64,000 bases of DNA from Hofstenia miamia (taxonomy: Eukaryota > Xenacoelomorpha > Acoela), in contig SCFE01000066.1 of NCBI GenBank assembly GCA_004352715.1, positions 182,072-246,071 of the forward strand, read 5' to 3'. This document shows positions 33,001 through 44,146 of the stretch, in pieces. Within the stretch, counting starts at the first letter, position 1. Every line of letters begins with the position of its first letter. Both the position numbers and the translations under genes were made by a program. Under the pieces are notes generated by a model, which made no database searches, had not been told where the DNA came from, and was given only the letters and a program-made list of their open reading frames with translations.

Positions 33001-35779
33001 AGTGTCAGTTAGTACATTCAAGCTTTCTGCATTAAGAATATTCTATATTACGAGTTTGCTCACAATGAGCATTCTGTTATATTGAAATTTTATAGCAAGC
33101 TATGTTTACATACTCAATAAGCCTCCTTCAATTCTTCAACCGTAATGTCACTCAAAATATGTTTTGTAGAATGCAGAAAAGTGTTTTAATATTAGGATCA
33201 TTGGCTATAGCGGACAAAAACTCTTGATCTATTCCAACTCGTTTTAAGGGGATTTTACTGTATCATTATAAATATTACTTCCAAATTTATTTGTGTGACC
33301 TAAAATGCATGTGTATTTATTTTATTGTATAATCAAAGCTCATGCATTTCGTAAGTATAGGCCTAAATTTCAGTAATTTTTCGCTTTCTCTTTTATTTTG
33401 GCCTATAAAACGTAATTGAAAATGTTTGCTTTGCTATTTTAAAATGTAATTGTTTTACAATATCAAAATCTATTATAATGCATAAAATATTTTATTTCTC
33501 TATAAATAGCTTTAGTTTAATCTGTTTTAAATTTTTCATGAATTTTATGAGTAGGCTGTTGAAGTTCCTTTCTAATTATATAATAATGCTCAAGTAAAAA
33601 TTATGGCACACTGTTATATGCAAGCTTCCATGTATGCAGACTATTCTATTTAGCAAAAAAGGTTTTAATGTGAGCTCTTTTGGCACTGGAAATCATGTGA
33701 AACTTCCTGGTTCTAGCTCTGATAAACCCAATATCTACAGTTTCGACACAACGTATGATGAAATGTACAAAGATCTGTACACAAGAGATCCAAACCTGTT
33801 AGCTCCTTTTAATTTTCACCTTAGTTATATTCCGTTTCAATTTTAGTAACTTCCTGTACCTTCCTGCATTAATATGTTCAATATTTTAATTGAATCTATT
33901 AGTTTTAGGTTATTACAGTGATATCGTAGACCTTTGTACAGCATGTTTTGAAAATATTCAAATATAGTTGAGTTGTTGAATACTGAGATCCCGTAGAATT
34001 AATTTAAATTTGTTTTCATTTGTTTGAATAAAGATGCAATTATCAAACATAAATTGAATATATACGTCAATGCACCAAAGCCTTGTTCTTAAAAGTAGAT
34101 GGAGGTAATTCCTAATACATGAGAAGATCCAGCGAAGAGCATTGTGTGAAATACGATCGATTTTAGTTGAGTGGGAAGAATTTTGATACCGTCATTGTGA
34201 GTGGAGGAAATGGGCGAAACGGATTTGAAAGAGCAGAACGTAGAAGAGAATTCTTTGCTTCTTAAGAAAATGCATGAACCAAAAAATTTAAGGTTTGAAA
34301 TAAACAAGAATGTCATTTAAATACAAATTGGGTGTATTTGTTTTTTGTCGAAAAATATACAAGTGTTGAAAACGACTCTAAGGCAACCGTTTGACAGATG
34401 ATTCAAATACTTTCAGGTTCAGATGAAAATAGGCTTGTGTTATCAGCATACAGTGTGCATATAGTTAGAAACAGAAATTGTGGGCGTAAAATGATTGATG
34501 CAGAAATATGTAATATTGCATACTCTTGCAAATTTGTAAACATGTGCAATGGAGACAGGAAATGTAGGAAATGTTAATAACGGCTATTAAACTTTAAACA
34601 CTAATTAATTGCAAAGGTAATTATCGAAAAACCGATGCAATACGAACAGATTAGGTTTTATTCGTGAGGTAACTGTAGATGAGTAACATAAAGGGTGAAT
34701 CAACCCAAGAAGAGAAAATGGCAAAATTAAGACAACATGAGTTTGTGTCAAAGGCTTTTTTGAAGTCAAAATGCACTTAAAAAGAGGAATACTTTTATCA
34801 AAGTGAAACGTAGGAGAGAGAACAGCAGATTTGCGAGACATGAAGTCGCATTGAGACTCAAAAAATCAAAGGCGGATGACAAGAGAGTTAGAATAAAAAT
34901 AGGACAATACAAAGGACAAAGATTCATTGGAAGGGTTTTGCCAAAGCCAAGCAGTGGATGAGATCAATATGTTTTTCTTCCTCAATCATGTTTTGAATTT
35001 ATGATTTGATCGAAAGACAGGAAAGTGTAAACTCATTCTTTTGAAAACGCAACATTTCGTAATCAGAATACCTTACTGTTTTGTCAGGAAGATTTGAAAG
35101 CAATGTAACCACTATTAGATGTGATAAATTACACTTTATCAGGATTACTTTACATATATTCGAACAATCAGAATTAAAATTCGAAAATAAATTATAGAAT
35201 TTTGAGTTAAAATTAGAGGGTATAGTTATATTGAGTAGTCATTTCTAATTGAAAAGGAACACTATACATATCATTCAAACAAATCTAATACTATGTTCAA
35301 AAATCATCCAACAGGATCAGTTTGTAAATGCTAAAATGCAATAATTGTATGTTCTTGATGTCATATGCGTTTTTAATTGCATTTTTCATGATCAGTGAAC
35401 ATTGTTGCAATTGATCCCGTTGAAAAAATTGTTGGATATTTGTAATTATTTAAATAATTACAAAAAAATTTTAGATACACACAAAATGGTATTCTACATA
35501 TGCTTGATCGAAATAGAAGAATTAAGCCAAAACCTGAACAATTCCAAAAATCAACTGAGAAATTCCATCTCATTATTACTTGTGAAGAACGCGTTTATGA
35601 CGAAATTATTGCAGGTATGTACTTTTAACATATTCCCCCAATCATTGTGTTAAGAGCTGAATCGAAGAGCGTTAACTGAGACGTATTGCTTTCCAACTCA
35701 TGTTATTAACATTGACATCATGGATAATCACGAAGATGCCACAATTGGTGCTTTCATGATCTGCGATATCTGTACTTTG
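30034..35779 (+). CDS. SSU72: RNA polymerase II CTD phosphatase SSU72, four of the coding exons
   Basis: Nuclear Cys-based phosphatase that dephosphorylates Ser5/Ser7 of the RNA polymerase II C-terminal domain and acts with the 3'-end processing machinery. Exons: 30034-30113, 33654-33797, 35475-35614, 35655-35779, all with GT-AG introns and consistent phases (163 codons joined). Exon 1 carries the P-loop VVCSSNQNRSMEAH (CX5R). Exon 2 has FGTGNHVKLPG and FDTTYDEMYKDL, exon 3 YTQNGILHMLDRN and CEERVYDE, exon 4 NIDIMDNHEDATIGAF with the Asp-containing segment. The family is about 194 residues, so about 31 C-terminal residues are missing. I could not find their exon; a frame at 36000-36084 is not a convincing match. 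Intron 1 (3.5 kb) holds mobile-element debris and a duplicated N junction. An AG acceptor directly precedes the ATG. Confidence 0.95.
30825..31536. repeat. About 355-bp direct duplication joined by a single N
   Basis: 30825-31178 and 31182-31536 are near-identical with scattered substitutions (for example AAAGTAATG against AAAGTCATG), joined at N 31179. The low-level divergence suggests two haplotypes placed in tandem. Confidence 0.85.
31567..31770 (+). pseudogene. piggyBac transposase C-terminal fragment with one stop
   Basis: From ATG at 31567: HYYGNFDHWPQNI, then IQCHNPGCS, a TGA at 31684-31686, RICFKCSKCDVFLC and VFHN. A C-terminal Cys-rich zinc-binding segment (paired CxxC units, ending in LC and FHN/YH) after an HxP-type sentence is typical of piggyBac-like transposases. 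Only this end is preserved. It lies in SSU72 intron 1 on the gene's own strand. Confidence 0.6.
32371..32476 (-). pseudogene. Cys-rich zinc-cluster fragment
   Basis: Minus strand reads KKSGTITTRKGRCGRKTCQY followed by CRQSGSTTYCFLNR and a stop, giving a C-x4-C-x2-C-x8-C cluster near a C-terminus. This recalls the C-terminal zinc motif of piggyBac-like proteins, but no other domain is visible. Function unassigned. Confidence 0.35.
33798..35474 (+). other. SSU72 intron 2
   Basis: Intron between exons 2 and 3. Apart from the antisense RT relic at about 34600-34880, I see nothing defined. Confidence 0.8.
34600..34880 (-). pseudogene. Reverse transcriptase fragment, decayed
   Basis: Minus strand shows SQCDFMSRKSAV (usual QxGFxxGRS), then VHFDFKKAFDTN with the first catalytic Asp motif, then IYSYLTNKT, in RT order. 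Frame changes and a stop follow. It lies antisense in SSU72 intron 2. Too short to classify. Confidence 0.5.
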
Positions 35780-36179
35780 GTAGACTTTTAATTGTTCTAT
35801 CGTTATATATTTAAATTTCTAAATAGGATATTCAACCCAAAGTTTATAATGTAAATCCCTTAAACAATATTTCTTTTTTATTGTCATACAAAATATCTAT
35901 GTTCTTCGTGTTTTGGCGTTTGCTTGTGCTTCGAAAAATCTTTGATAATGCGCTATTCACATGGTGGCTCAGATTAGCTAAGCCTTTAATTTCTTTGGCG
36001 TTAAAGTGGTGTTATTTGGAAGAATATTTTGAAAAGAAATCACTACATTTTGATGTTATTTTAAAAGATAAAAGTCATTACTAGAGAGTGTTACTTTGAT
36101 TTTTTGATTTTGAAAATGATCAATGTTAAGAATGTGTGGTCATTTGTCTAAAAAAATTCAATACCACTCATACCACTTG

Positions 36180-36347
36180 CTAATGAGCTTCCATGGCTTG
36201 AATCTCCTTGCGATGTTCACCTAATTCTTCACTAACGGCACCAAGGTGTGCTGGGAGAAGTTCTAGTACAAGTGTAGAATATCGATTTTGAGGAACCTTG
36301 TGGCCACCCATCTCTTTGTAAGTCTTAAGCAAATTTTCATCCTCTGT
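36180..36347 (-). CDS. Terminal coding exon of an unidentified host gene
   Basis: On the minus strand, TTTTCGCTTCAG (acceptor AG at 36349-36348) is followed by 55 open codons and TAG at 36182-36180. The peptide begins TEDENLLKTYKEMGGHKV and ends HRKEIQAMEAH; it is charged, helical and low in AT-driven Lys/Asn/Ile bias. A possible preceding mini-exon (NEPDFEKAL then GTAATG) lies near 36480-36440 in compatible phase. The gene converges on SSU72, whose last known exon ends 400 bases away. I do not recognise the family. Confidence 0.6.
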   Translation of the reverse strand, partial: TEDENLLKTYKEMGGHKVPQNRYSTLVLELLPAHLGAVSEELGEHRKEIQAMEAH

Positions 36348-36494
36348 CTGAAGCGAAAATTACTTGTATTATCTAAAAACTTGCGCACGGCCATTTAAAT
36401 GCCTTCCAAGCACCTAATTCCAGCATTACCAATGCTTTTTCAAAGTCTGGTTCATTTAAGTCGTCTCAAATTTATATGCCCAGAAAGATTCTTT

Positions 36495-36705
36495 CTTGTA
36501 ACTTTGCTTCGATTATGTTGAGAAACTTTTGCTGAGATATGTGAACCCATTAGAATTTCAATTTCCCATTGTCTTAGCTAAGTTCTTTATNNNNNNNNNN
36601 NNNNNNNNNTTGTAACTTTGCTTCGATTATGTTGAGAAACTTTTGCTGAGATATGTGAACCCAATAGAATTTCAATTTCCCATTGTCTTAGCTAAGTTCT
36701 TTATT
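36495..36705. repeat. 96-bp direct duplication around a 19-N gap
   Basis: 36495-36590 is repeated at 36610-36705 with one visible difference (CCCAT against CCCAA). N at 36591-36609. Same assembly signature as at 18.5 kb. Confidence 0.9.
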
Positions 36706-39700
36706 AAACTAAGCTTGATATGAAGCGATGATAAGAGATTATTTGAGGATCTAATAGAGGAATATGTTCAAAATTAGCCAGTCTCTACTGATATAATTAG
36801 TGCGTTTTGATGGCATGGAAATACAGAAACAGCACGATTTTGGGAGTCTTTGCATTTGCAGTAGGATGCTGCAACTTTTATATGTCCCCATTTGTAGACG
36901 TTGTACTAAATAGCTTCCAGAAGGCTTGATGCTTTTAGATGAACAGAATGCGCTAAGGGAATAGATGATTTCATATTTCCACTATGCAACAATACATTTC
37001 CCATACTTTTCTTTGAAGAGTCGATAAAATCCGCCATTTTTAAAATAACTCATTATTGTTTGCAGTAGGGAAAAGGTCCGTCTATTGTGATGCAGCCAGG
37101 TCCAAATTTCGTTTTCTGTAATGGCTTCCTAAATCAAGTTTTTTTAACGTTCTGATTTATCTATGGAAAGAGATTAATATCTTTTAAAGTCGTTTAAGCA
37201 AATTGGGTAAACGGATTGGTTTTGAAATTTCTTAGGAATGGTATTCAAACTCGGCAAAATCACTTGTCTATAGAACTCCCTTCATAAGCACTGTCTTCAA
37301 TTTCGTCAGGAACAAATTTAAGACCTCCAGAGGGTTTAAGTGAAACAGCTTATGAAGCATTATATGGTACATGTCTCCTCGCTGAGTTAAAATTGAGGTA
37401 CGTAATTTTACTTCTACATTTTGAAGAAAAACCTTTCACATTAAGAAAATTGAAATTGCAGTCCTAAATATGATCTTTTCGTTCTCACCATATCATAGGA
37501 ATAGTATAATACATCGATAACGGCGTTGATTTGCTTTGCCAGTTAAACAACTGTGCTTGTCTGATGTGGTGCCTATTTTTGGTCTTGGTCTCCTATTTGG
37601 CAGCCAAATTTCATCTTGTTGATCTTTTTGATATTTGAGGTGATACTTCGTAGCTTTCATTAGGTTGTAAAAATGCGACACATATAAAACAAATCAGGGT
37701 TGTTCTTGCACCTCATTAGCATAGCGAAGGCATAGTACAAATATACCTTTTGATATGTGCCCCAGATAAATTGCACCAATAGTTTTATCTGAATCCTTAA
37801 GAAAGCAAATAACCTTAACTTTTAATATATTGAATTTATTTGTCACATGATGGGTTCACTTTCTGTTAACAGCTTCGCGCAGAGTATTTCGAAATTGATA
37901 TAGCATTATAAACTTAAAATGTAAGAATCTCGAAAACCTGCTGTGCTAGAAAAAGCATCAAAAATTCTTCAGGAATCGCCTAATGGGAAACAGGTTTAAA
38001 ATTTGTTATGACTAGTGTTATTATGAAATGGTTAAGCTTGTGACTGCTGTATTATTAAATTGTATCACTTGTCGTTCAATTTAGAATTACAAATGTTTAT
38101 TTTGCTGTTTACAGAAAATGAGAGATGAATTACAATATAATGACTTAAGAATTAACTGCTTCTACAAAATGAAAATTACTCTGCAAATCTCGATTCTGAT
38201 TAGCTACAAATATCAACCGTTAAATTAACTCCAAACATCCCAGTAGTTATTTATAAAATCTGTGATAGTTTCCTCTCATTACATACTAATTATAAAGATA
38301 TCCAAAATCTGAAAACACTATATGATAGAGGCGTGTCTGGTTTTTCATTTATGCTTTAGTAATTATTCTGTTCACGATGTACCCCAACGGAACTTGGCTC
38401 ATCCAAATATACATTTACATTGTACAATGCTAGCAATTTACGGATACCGCAGGAGCATTTCAATAAAATACTGTCTATACTGAATTTCTTAATATGTACA
38501 AAAACTACTATAGTATTAGATTAGAGGTAGTTGATGGTACACACATTTTACAAGGTTATACATTGTAAATGCTAACTTTCTGAATATTAGCAAAGATTGA
38601 CATTTATTGACAAACATAAAATAGAACATCAATGACCTAAGCAAAAACACTGACACAAATATATGGAAATTACTGAAATACAATTAGGTTTTAAAGTTCT
38701 ATTATTTATTGTAGAGTAGTTTTAACGGTTTTCTTCATTTGGTTTGAAGTCTGCTTGCTATCAGAAATTAATGGATATGATTTGATGCCTCTCTCAACCA
38801 TTTATAGAGTAGTTTTCTTGGCTAACATCCATTTGTCAATAATAATTTTATAAAATTCAAACAAATGGATTTGTATGTTTGGAAATTTTTGACAAAGTTT
38901 GTTATTGGACATTCAAAAACATCTCTTTGTTCTAATACGATGAGGTGAATATAATTTTTGAATTAAAAATTCTTAATTAGGTTTCAATGTACATCTTAGC
39001 TGCACCATTGAAAATTATATATTTCAGTTTCCAAATAATATCTTTAAAAAAAATTAAATATTCAGTAATCTTAATAATTTCATACTTAAAATGGATTAAT
39101 ATTGAAATTTAATAAAAAATTCTGAGCCAATGATATTATAAGTTATTAACTAGAAATGTTATGTTGAAGAAGGAATGAATATTTGGAAAACTAGAAACTT
39201 TATAATTTACATTTGTATAGCTTTAATGTAGTATAATGCATTCAAATGTCAAGCAATGCAAAATCAAAGTGGAACTTATCGCAGTATTTGAGAATAGTTA
39301 TAGATTTAATTTTATTTTAGAATTTATGTATCTTAATTCGAAATCATTCAAAGTTGCATACATATTTTGAATTACTTGCATGTAATAGTTCCAGGAAGTT
39401 GTTTTCTAAAAACTAGCAATTTTAAGCAAATCTGTTCACAAAATTAGTTAATGCTTTTATAAATTATTTCTTCATCGTACACCATTTATTTTAGACTAGC
39501 AATCTGCCTTTATAAAATTATTTTTGTACGATATCAGCATGAAATTTGATTATTAGAAATACTCAATGTTTGTAACTCATAACATGAAAATGTATATGTA
39601 GCTTTGAAAAAAAATTTTTGGGCATGTATTTGGTCTTTTAAAAAATTTCTACGAATGAATGGCTTTCTTTTTTCGAAGGAGACGTTGTCATTGAGTTCGC

Positions 39701-40199
39701 ATGTTCCTCTAAGATCGAATTGAATTCGTTTCTCTTGTCTTCTAGCTCCTATTAGTTTTCTTTAATTATGTCTAATATTTTAAATCAAGATTTCACAAAG
39801 TATTTGAACTGTTTTTCTGTTGTGTTGGAGTAGACATCATTGGTTCTATGGCGACAATTATTCGACTGTAGAACCTTTCGGCAGTATATTGCATTAAATT
39901 CCTAAAATTTGTAAAGGATATCTTTCATTATCTATGCTGATCAATATCTTTTTCATTATGCTTATATAATATTTATGACGCGTAAATGTCAATAATTCAA
40001 AATGTTTTTCTGGTCAAAAACACATTACACAATTCGAATTCTGCAAATTTTTAGTAGAGTTGTAAAATCCAGATATTTGATTTGGACAAAGTGTATTTTT
40101 AGGTTTAAAGTCAATTATTTAATTAATAAATTTCTATATTTTTTGTGAAAGTACCTATCAAAATTATAATTTAAGTCAAACTAAAAGTAATTCTTTCCT
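36706..40199. other. Gene-free AT-rich stretch
   Basis: No RNA gene or element boundary recognised over 3.5 kb. A plus-strand phrase PEGLSETAYEALYGT near 37340 hints at retroelement integrase but is isolated. Confidence 0.4.
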
Positions 40200-40545
40200 T
40201 TAAAAAGTGAGAGTAACTTTCCCACATGCAGTTTTGCTATTTTCTCTTGCATTTCACTATATTGAGGTGCCTTGATTCGTTTGAAGCTTTTCATTCCATG
40301 TTATTTCAAACTGTTTCTCATTGTATTTTCACTAACATTGTTCTTTTTCAATTGTTGCCGCAGTGAAACATCTCGTCTGTCTTTTAGCAACCAACATATG
40401 CTTCCTCTTTGAGATTTGCTCAATTTTTTATTGTCCACCGCTACTTTGTTTTCGAACCACCCCTGCATGCTCTCTAATTTTTTTTAGCAATCAGTACATG
40501 GTGGATCGTCTTCAACAAATGAGATTTGATTCTCTTCATCATTAA
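40200..40545 (-). pseudogene. Tc1/IS630-type transposase DNA-binding fragment
   Basis: Minus strand reads SRDVSLRQQLKKNNVSENTM, then RNSLK-stop-HGMKSFKRIKAP, then EMQEKIAKLH. Pattern and spacing match the second helix-turn-helix of Tc1-like transposases (S..T..R.L...G.KS....K.P.L.......R). No catalytic domain is seen downstream. Confidence 0.5.
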
Positions 40546-41154
40546 TTGTCCAATTTTGCTAATGCAATATCTTGTATACTAATTATGAGAGACAACAAAA
40601 CTATAGGTTTGGAATATGTAAAGTATTTGTAATTAATGCTAGCAAATACAATTACCTAAAATCCATATTTGATCATCGTGTGTACTTCTATACGATGTGT
40701 CACACTCTATCTCATTGCGTTCCAATGTCATCTCTTGTTATTGCTGAGCGAGAGCAGCAACTTGGCACGCCTTTACTAGTTTCTACATTCAATCCTTCAG
40801 CCGATCAGAATCTTTAATCTTGGAAGATGTTCTGAATATCCACAAAAGTCTGAATCCACAAAGTATAGCTGAAAATGTAAATAGTCCAAACATTGTATTT
40901 GTTATAAACATTCTACCATTCTAGGCATCGTCATTTGCACTACCTGTCAATAAATATACATAATGTTTAACCTTAAGATACTTTATTATGTTTTTATTGC
41001 AAAAATATACTACATTATTAATTACTGCTACTGTTTTCCCGTATGGGTAAATTTTACCCTACCCAAAGTAGTTGTTGGTGTGGTAACTATTTAGCTGTTG
41101 TACTTTTGTCATTTATGCTTTTTGAATTTTTTGAGGAATGATACCAACTGTTGT
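40546..41154. other. Gene-free stretch
   Basis: No feature recognised; ends at the 17-bp repeat flanking the next element. Confidence 0.4.
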
Positions 41155-41171
41155 ACTCGTGATATAGTGCT
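41155..41171. repeat. 17-bp direct repeat, left flank
   Basis: ACTCGTGATATAGTGCT, matched with one substitution by ACTCGTGATATAATGCT at 41906-41922. Confidence 0.8.
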
Positions 41172-41904
41172 CTGCGGCCACGGCTTAGCCGTTAGCCAGC
41201 TATAGCCGCGGCCAAGGGCCAGCTACGGCGAAAGATCCACGGATAACGGCTGGCTGCGCCAAATATTTTGTTTCACGGTCAAAATACCGGCTAAAATTCA
41301 TATATGAATTGCAATTTAAAATCTTATCATAAAAGTGGTGATACTGTATATGTATGTAAATGAATATCACAAATATATTTTAGTTTATATGCATACTTAA
41401 GAAGTACAAATAATGCATTGCAATATTGAGAATACAGGGACGTAATGATTAATTGCCTTAATATTTATATATCAGGACTCAAAACTAGTGAAGTGTACGA
41501 ACATTTGAAATCATTTTATAAAGATAGAGCAACATGTCATTGAAATGTTTATAGTTGCTGTATTCTGTTTATAAACTGACGCATATCATCACTTCTTTTC
41601 TTTCAGTTATTTGCAATACGTTTCAATATTCACATATTATTTTTGAACATTACAATTTTCCATGAAGTTTATTTGTATTGTTTTTAAACAGCCGTTTTTA
41701 TGATTTTCTGTAATTGTTCAAACTATGGTTATGTTTTAATTGTTGCATTGAAAATTACAGTATTGCATTTAGTAAGAATAAAAATCCTGACTATAGTAAA
41801 CAATTACTGCTAACGGCCTGCTACGGCTAAAGTCTTACGGCCGGCTACGGCCAATATTTATTTTTTACGGCCGGCTACGGCGAAGAAAATTACCTTGGCC
41901 GCAG
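41172..41904. mobile_element. Compact non-coding element with CTGCGGCC ends and GC-rich subterminal repeats
   Basis: The left tip CTGCGGCCACGG and right tip CCTTGGCCGCAG form a short inverted repeat. GC-rich arrays of the unit GGCTACGGC occur only near the two ends (41172-41280 and 41815-41900), inverted relative to each other, with an AT-rich core between. A 17-bp direct repeat flanks it. No coding sequence. Ends, subterminal arrays and flanking repeat indicate an inserted element, but the flank is far longer than usual for DNA transposons. Confidence 0.7.
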
Positions 41905-41922
41905 AACTCGTGATATAATGCT

Positions 41923-43019
41923 ATATATTATTGATGAAATTTAGTAGTAGTTTGTTTAGATTGAAAAAATTGATGACATTGATTGTGATATCGAAGATAT
42001 AATCCTTGGTTTTGAAAAAAAGAGCAGACGTGAAATTCTACATGATGTATTTTTTGCCTGAAATGCACTCTTGAAACTTCAGTTTCTTCCAAGTTCTACC
42101 GATTGCATCGAGTCTCCAGTCTTAAAACTCTTCTTAATATTGTTGTATACAATTTAGAAAGAAATTGTTCAATATCGTTACGTCGTAGCAGTGGATGTAT
42201 TAAGGATTTTATTTGATAATTTAAGTGAAACTACATTAAAAAGGTTGTAAAACAATTATATCTTTACATAAAGCTTTGTTGATAACCCATTTGGCAGTCT
42301 TGATAAAAACATATAATTATGTTTCGATTTTCAAACCATCGTCAGTACAATTTTACAAACCTTTTCATATATTTTGCCTAGATTTTACAACAAAAACTAA
42401 TGCTCTGAATTCTAAATTTATTAAAATAAAATTGATTACGTTTTAAAAGAAATATCTGTAAAACTAACTAGAGATCATATTGCAAAAAGTGTTAAGAATC
42501 AAAAACAATATCTGAGATTTAATTATAAAAATAGCTTACCAAAAAGTTTGAAATCTTTATGGGTAGTTCTTTCATCAATATAAAATTCCATTATTCTGCT
42601 ATGTGTAATATTTTATCTATTGTTCATATGACAATGTCAATATTATATGGTTTTATCTATAGTTCACCTCTCAAAATTAATTTAAAAATTATCACAATTA
42701 ATTAAAACATTTTCAAATCATATAAAACTAGAATTTTTTCACAAGTTGGAAAACAATCTCAATTATTACATGTTTTTCCCAATTTATACAATTATGTAAA
42801 TGAAAGATGCTACAAAACTAAAATGTTAATAAAGTAAAACGTCTCTGGTAAAAATGAAATAAATATTTTTTCAATACGTTTTTCTCTTTGAATTCAAGAA
42901 TAAAATTTTTGCAATTAGGAATTTTTATATGAAACGTTTCAAGATTGTTGATAACATGGTTTGTTATTAGGGCTGTAAATTGGTTGTTATCGTTTATTGA
43001 TACACATATATACAAAACG
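41923..43019. other. Gene-free AT-rich stretch
   Basis: No coding or RNA feature recognised. Confidence 0.4.
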
Positions 43020-43745
43020 TTTAAAAATATAAATGTTATATTATAAGAAATTGCTTATATTTTAAAATTTTATTGATGTCTTTTATATTAAAAATTAAAT
43101 AAATACCCTGTATATGACTTTTCCACGTTTGTAGACTTAAATTTTTTCCAATGTTTTTTCACGTTTGTGACTTACATTTCTTTTCCAAAGTTTTATCACA
43201 TTTGTGACTTACATGTTTTTTACAATGTTTTTCCATGTTTATGACTTACATTTCTTTTCAGACGTTTTTTCACATTTGTGACTTACATTTATTTTCCAAC
43301 GTTTTGTCACATTTTTAACTTATTTTTTTCATTTAAAGGCTTTTTCATGTTTGTGACTTACATTTCTTTGCCAAAGTTTTTTCANTTTAAAAATATAAAT
43401 GTTATATTATAAGAAATTGCTTACATTTTAAAATTTTATTGATGTCTTTTATAATAAGAATTAAATAGATACCCCGTATATAACTTTTCCACGTTTGTAG
43501 ACTTACATTTTTTCCGATGTTTTTTCACGTTTGTGACTTACATTTCTTTTCCAAAGTTTTATCACATTTGTGACTTACATCTTTTTTACAACGTTTTTCC
43601 ATGTTTATGACTTACATTTCTTTTCAGACGTTTTTTCACGTTTGTGACTTACATTTCTTTTCCAACATTTTTTTTACTTTTGTGACTTACATTTCTTTTT
43701 TGACGTTTTTTCACGTTTGGACTTACATTTCTTTTCCAGCATTTT
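43020..43745. repeat. About 360-bp duplication joined by a single N
   Basis: 43020-43384 and the segment from 43386 are near-identical copies with scattered substitutions, joined at N 43385; both run into the minisatellite. Confidence 0.8.
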
Positions 43746-43925
43746 TTTTTACTTTTGTGACTTACATTTCTTTTCCGACATTTTTTTACTTTTGTGATTT
43801 ACATTTCTTTTCCAAAGTTTTTTTACATTTGTGACTTACATTTCTTTTTTGACGCTTTTTCACGTTTGTGACTTACATTCCTTTTCCAACGTTTTTCACG
43901 TTTGTCACTTATTTTTAACATTTAT
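43110..43925. repeat. Minisatellite, unit about 36-37 bp
   Basis: Tandem variants of a unit containing CACGTTTGTGACTTACATTT followed by CTTTTCCAACGTTTTT, at least 18 copies including those doubled by the N junction. The long open frames across it (Phe/Thr-rich) arise from the repeat and are not genes. Confidence 0.95.
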
Positions 43926-43961
43926 AGACTTTTACATGGGTTTCCCATTTTATACATTTTT

Positions 43962-44087
43962 CCTTTTGGTGATTTTTTTGTCCTTTCGAACAAAATTACT
44001 TGCCTTTGGGAATATTTAATTTTCCTTTTGGTGATTTTTTTGTCCTTTCGAAAAAAATTACTTGCCTTTGGGATATTTAATTTAAAT
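43962..44087. repeat. Tandem duplication of a 60-bp unit
   Basis: Two copies of a unit containing CCTTTTGGTGATTTTTTTGT and CTTGCCTTTGGGATATT lie just before N 44088 and the LINE. Confidence 0.85.
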
Positions 44088-44146
44088 NTAAATTATTAGC
44101 TCCTCTCAAGAATCTCGGCAGAGATGAACTAATTATCCTGTTCAAC

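Larger units (their letters stand above)
30114..33653 (+). other. SSU72 intron 1, large and filled with mobile-element debris
   Basis: Holds a duplicated N junction (30825-31536), four near-identical palindromes, a piggyBac transposase C-terminal fragment (31567-31770) and a Cys-rich fragment on the minus strand (32371-32476). The remainder is AT-rich without recognisable features. Confidence 0.8.

Noticed and set aside
36000-36084. Frame LEEYFEKKSLHF as the last SSU72 exon
   Set aside because: Only a loose resemblance to the family C-terminus, with a weak acceptor; not reported as an exon.
41172-41904. GC-rich patches considered as CpG island or promoter
   Set aside because: The GC is made of inverted GGCTACGGC arrays at element ends bounded by a direct repeat; an inserted element explains it better.
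43601-44099. Phe/Thr-rich open frames of 62-77 codons
   Set aside because: They arise from the minisatellite and tandem units; the repeat lacks stops in some frames.
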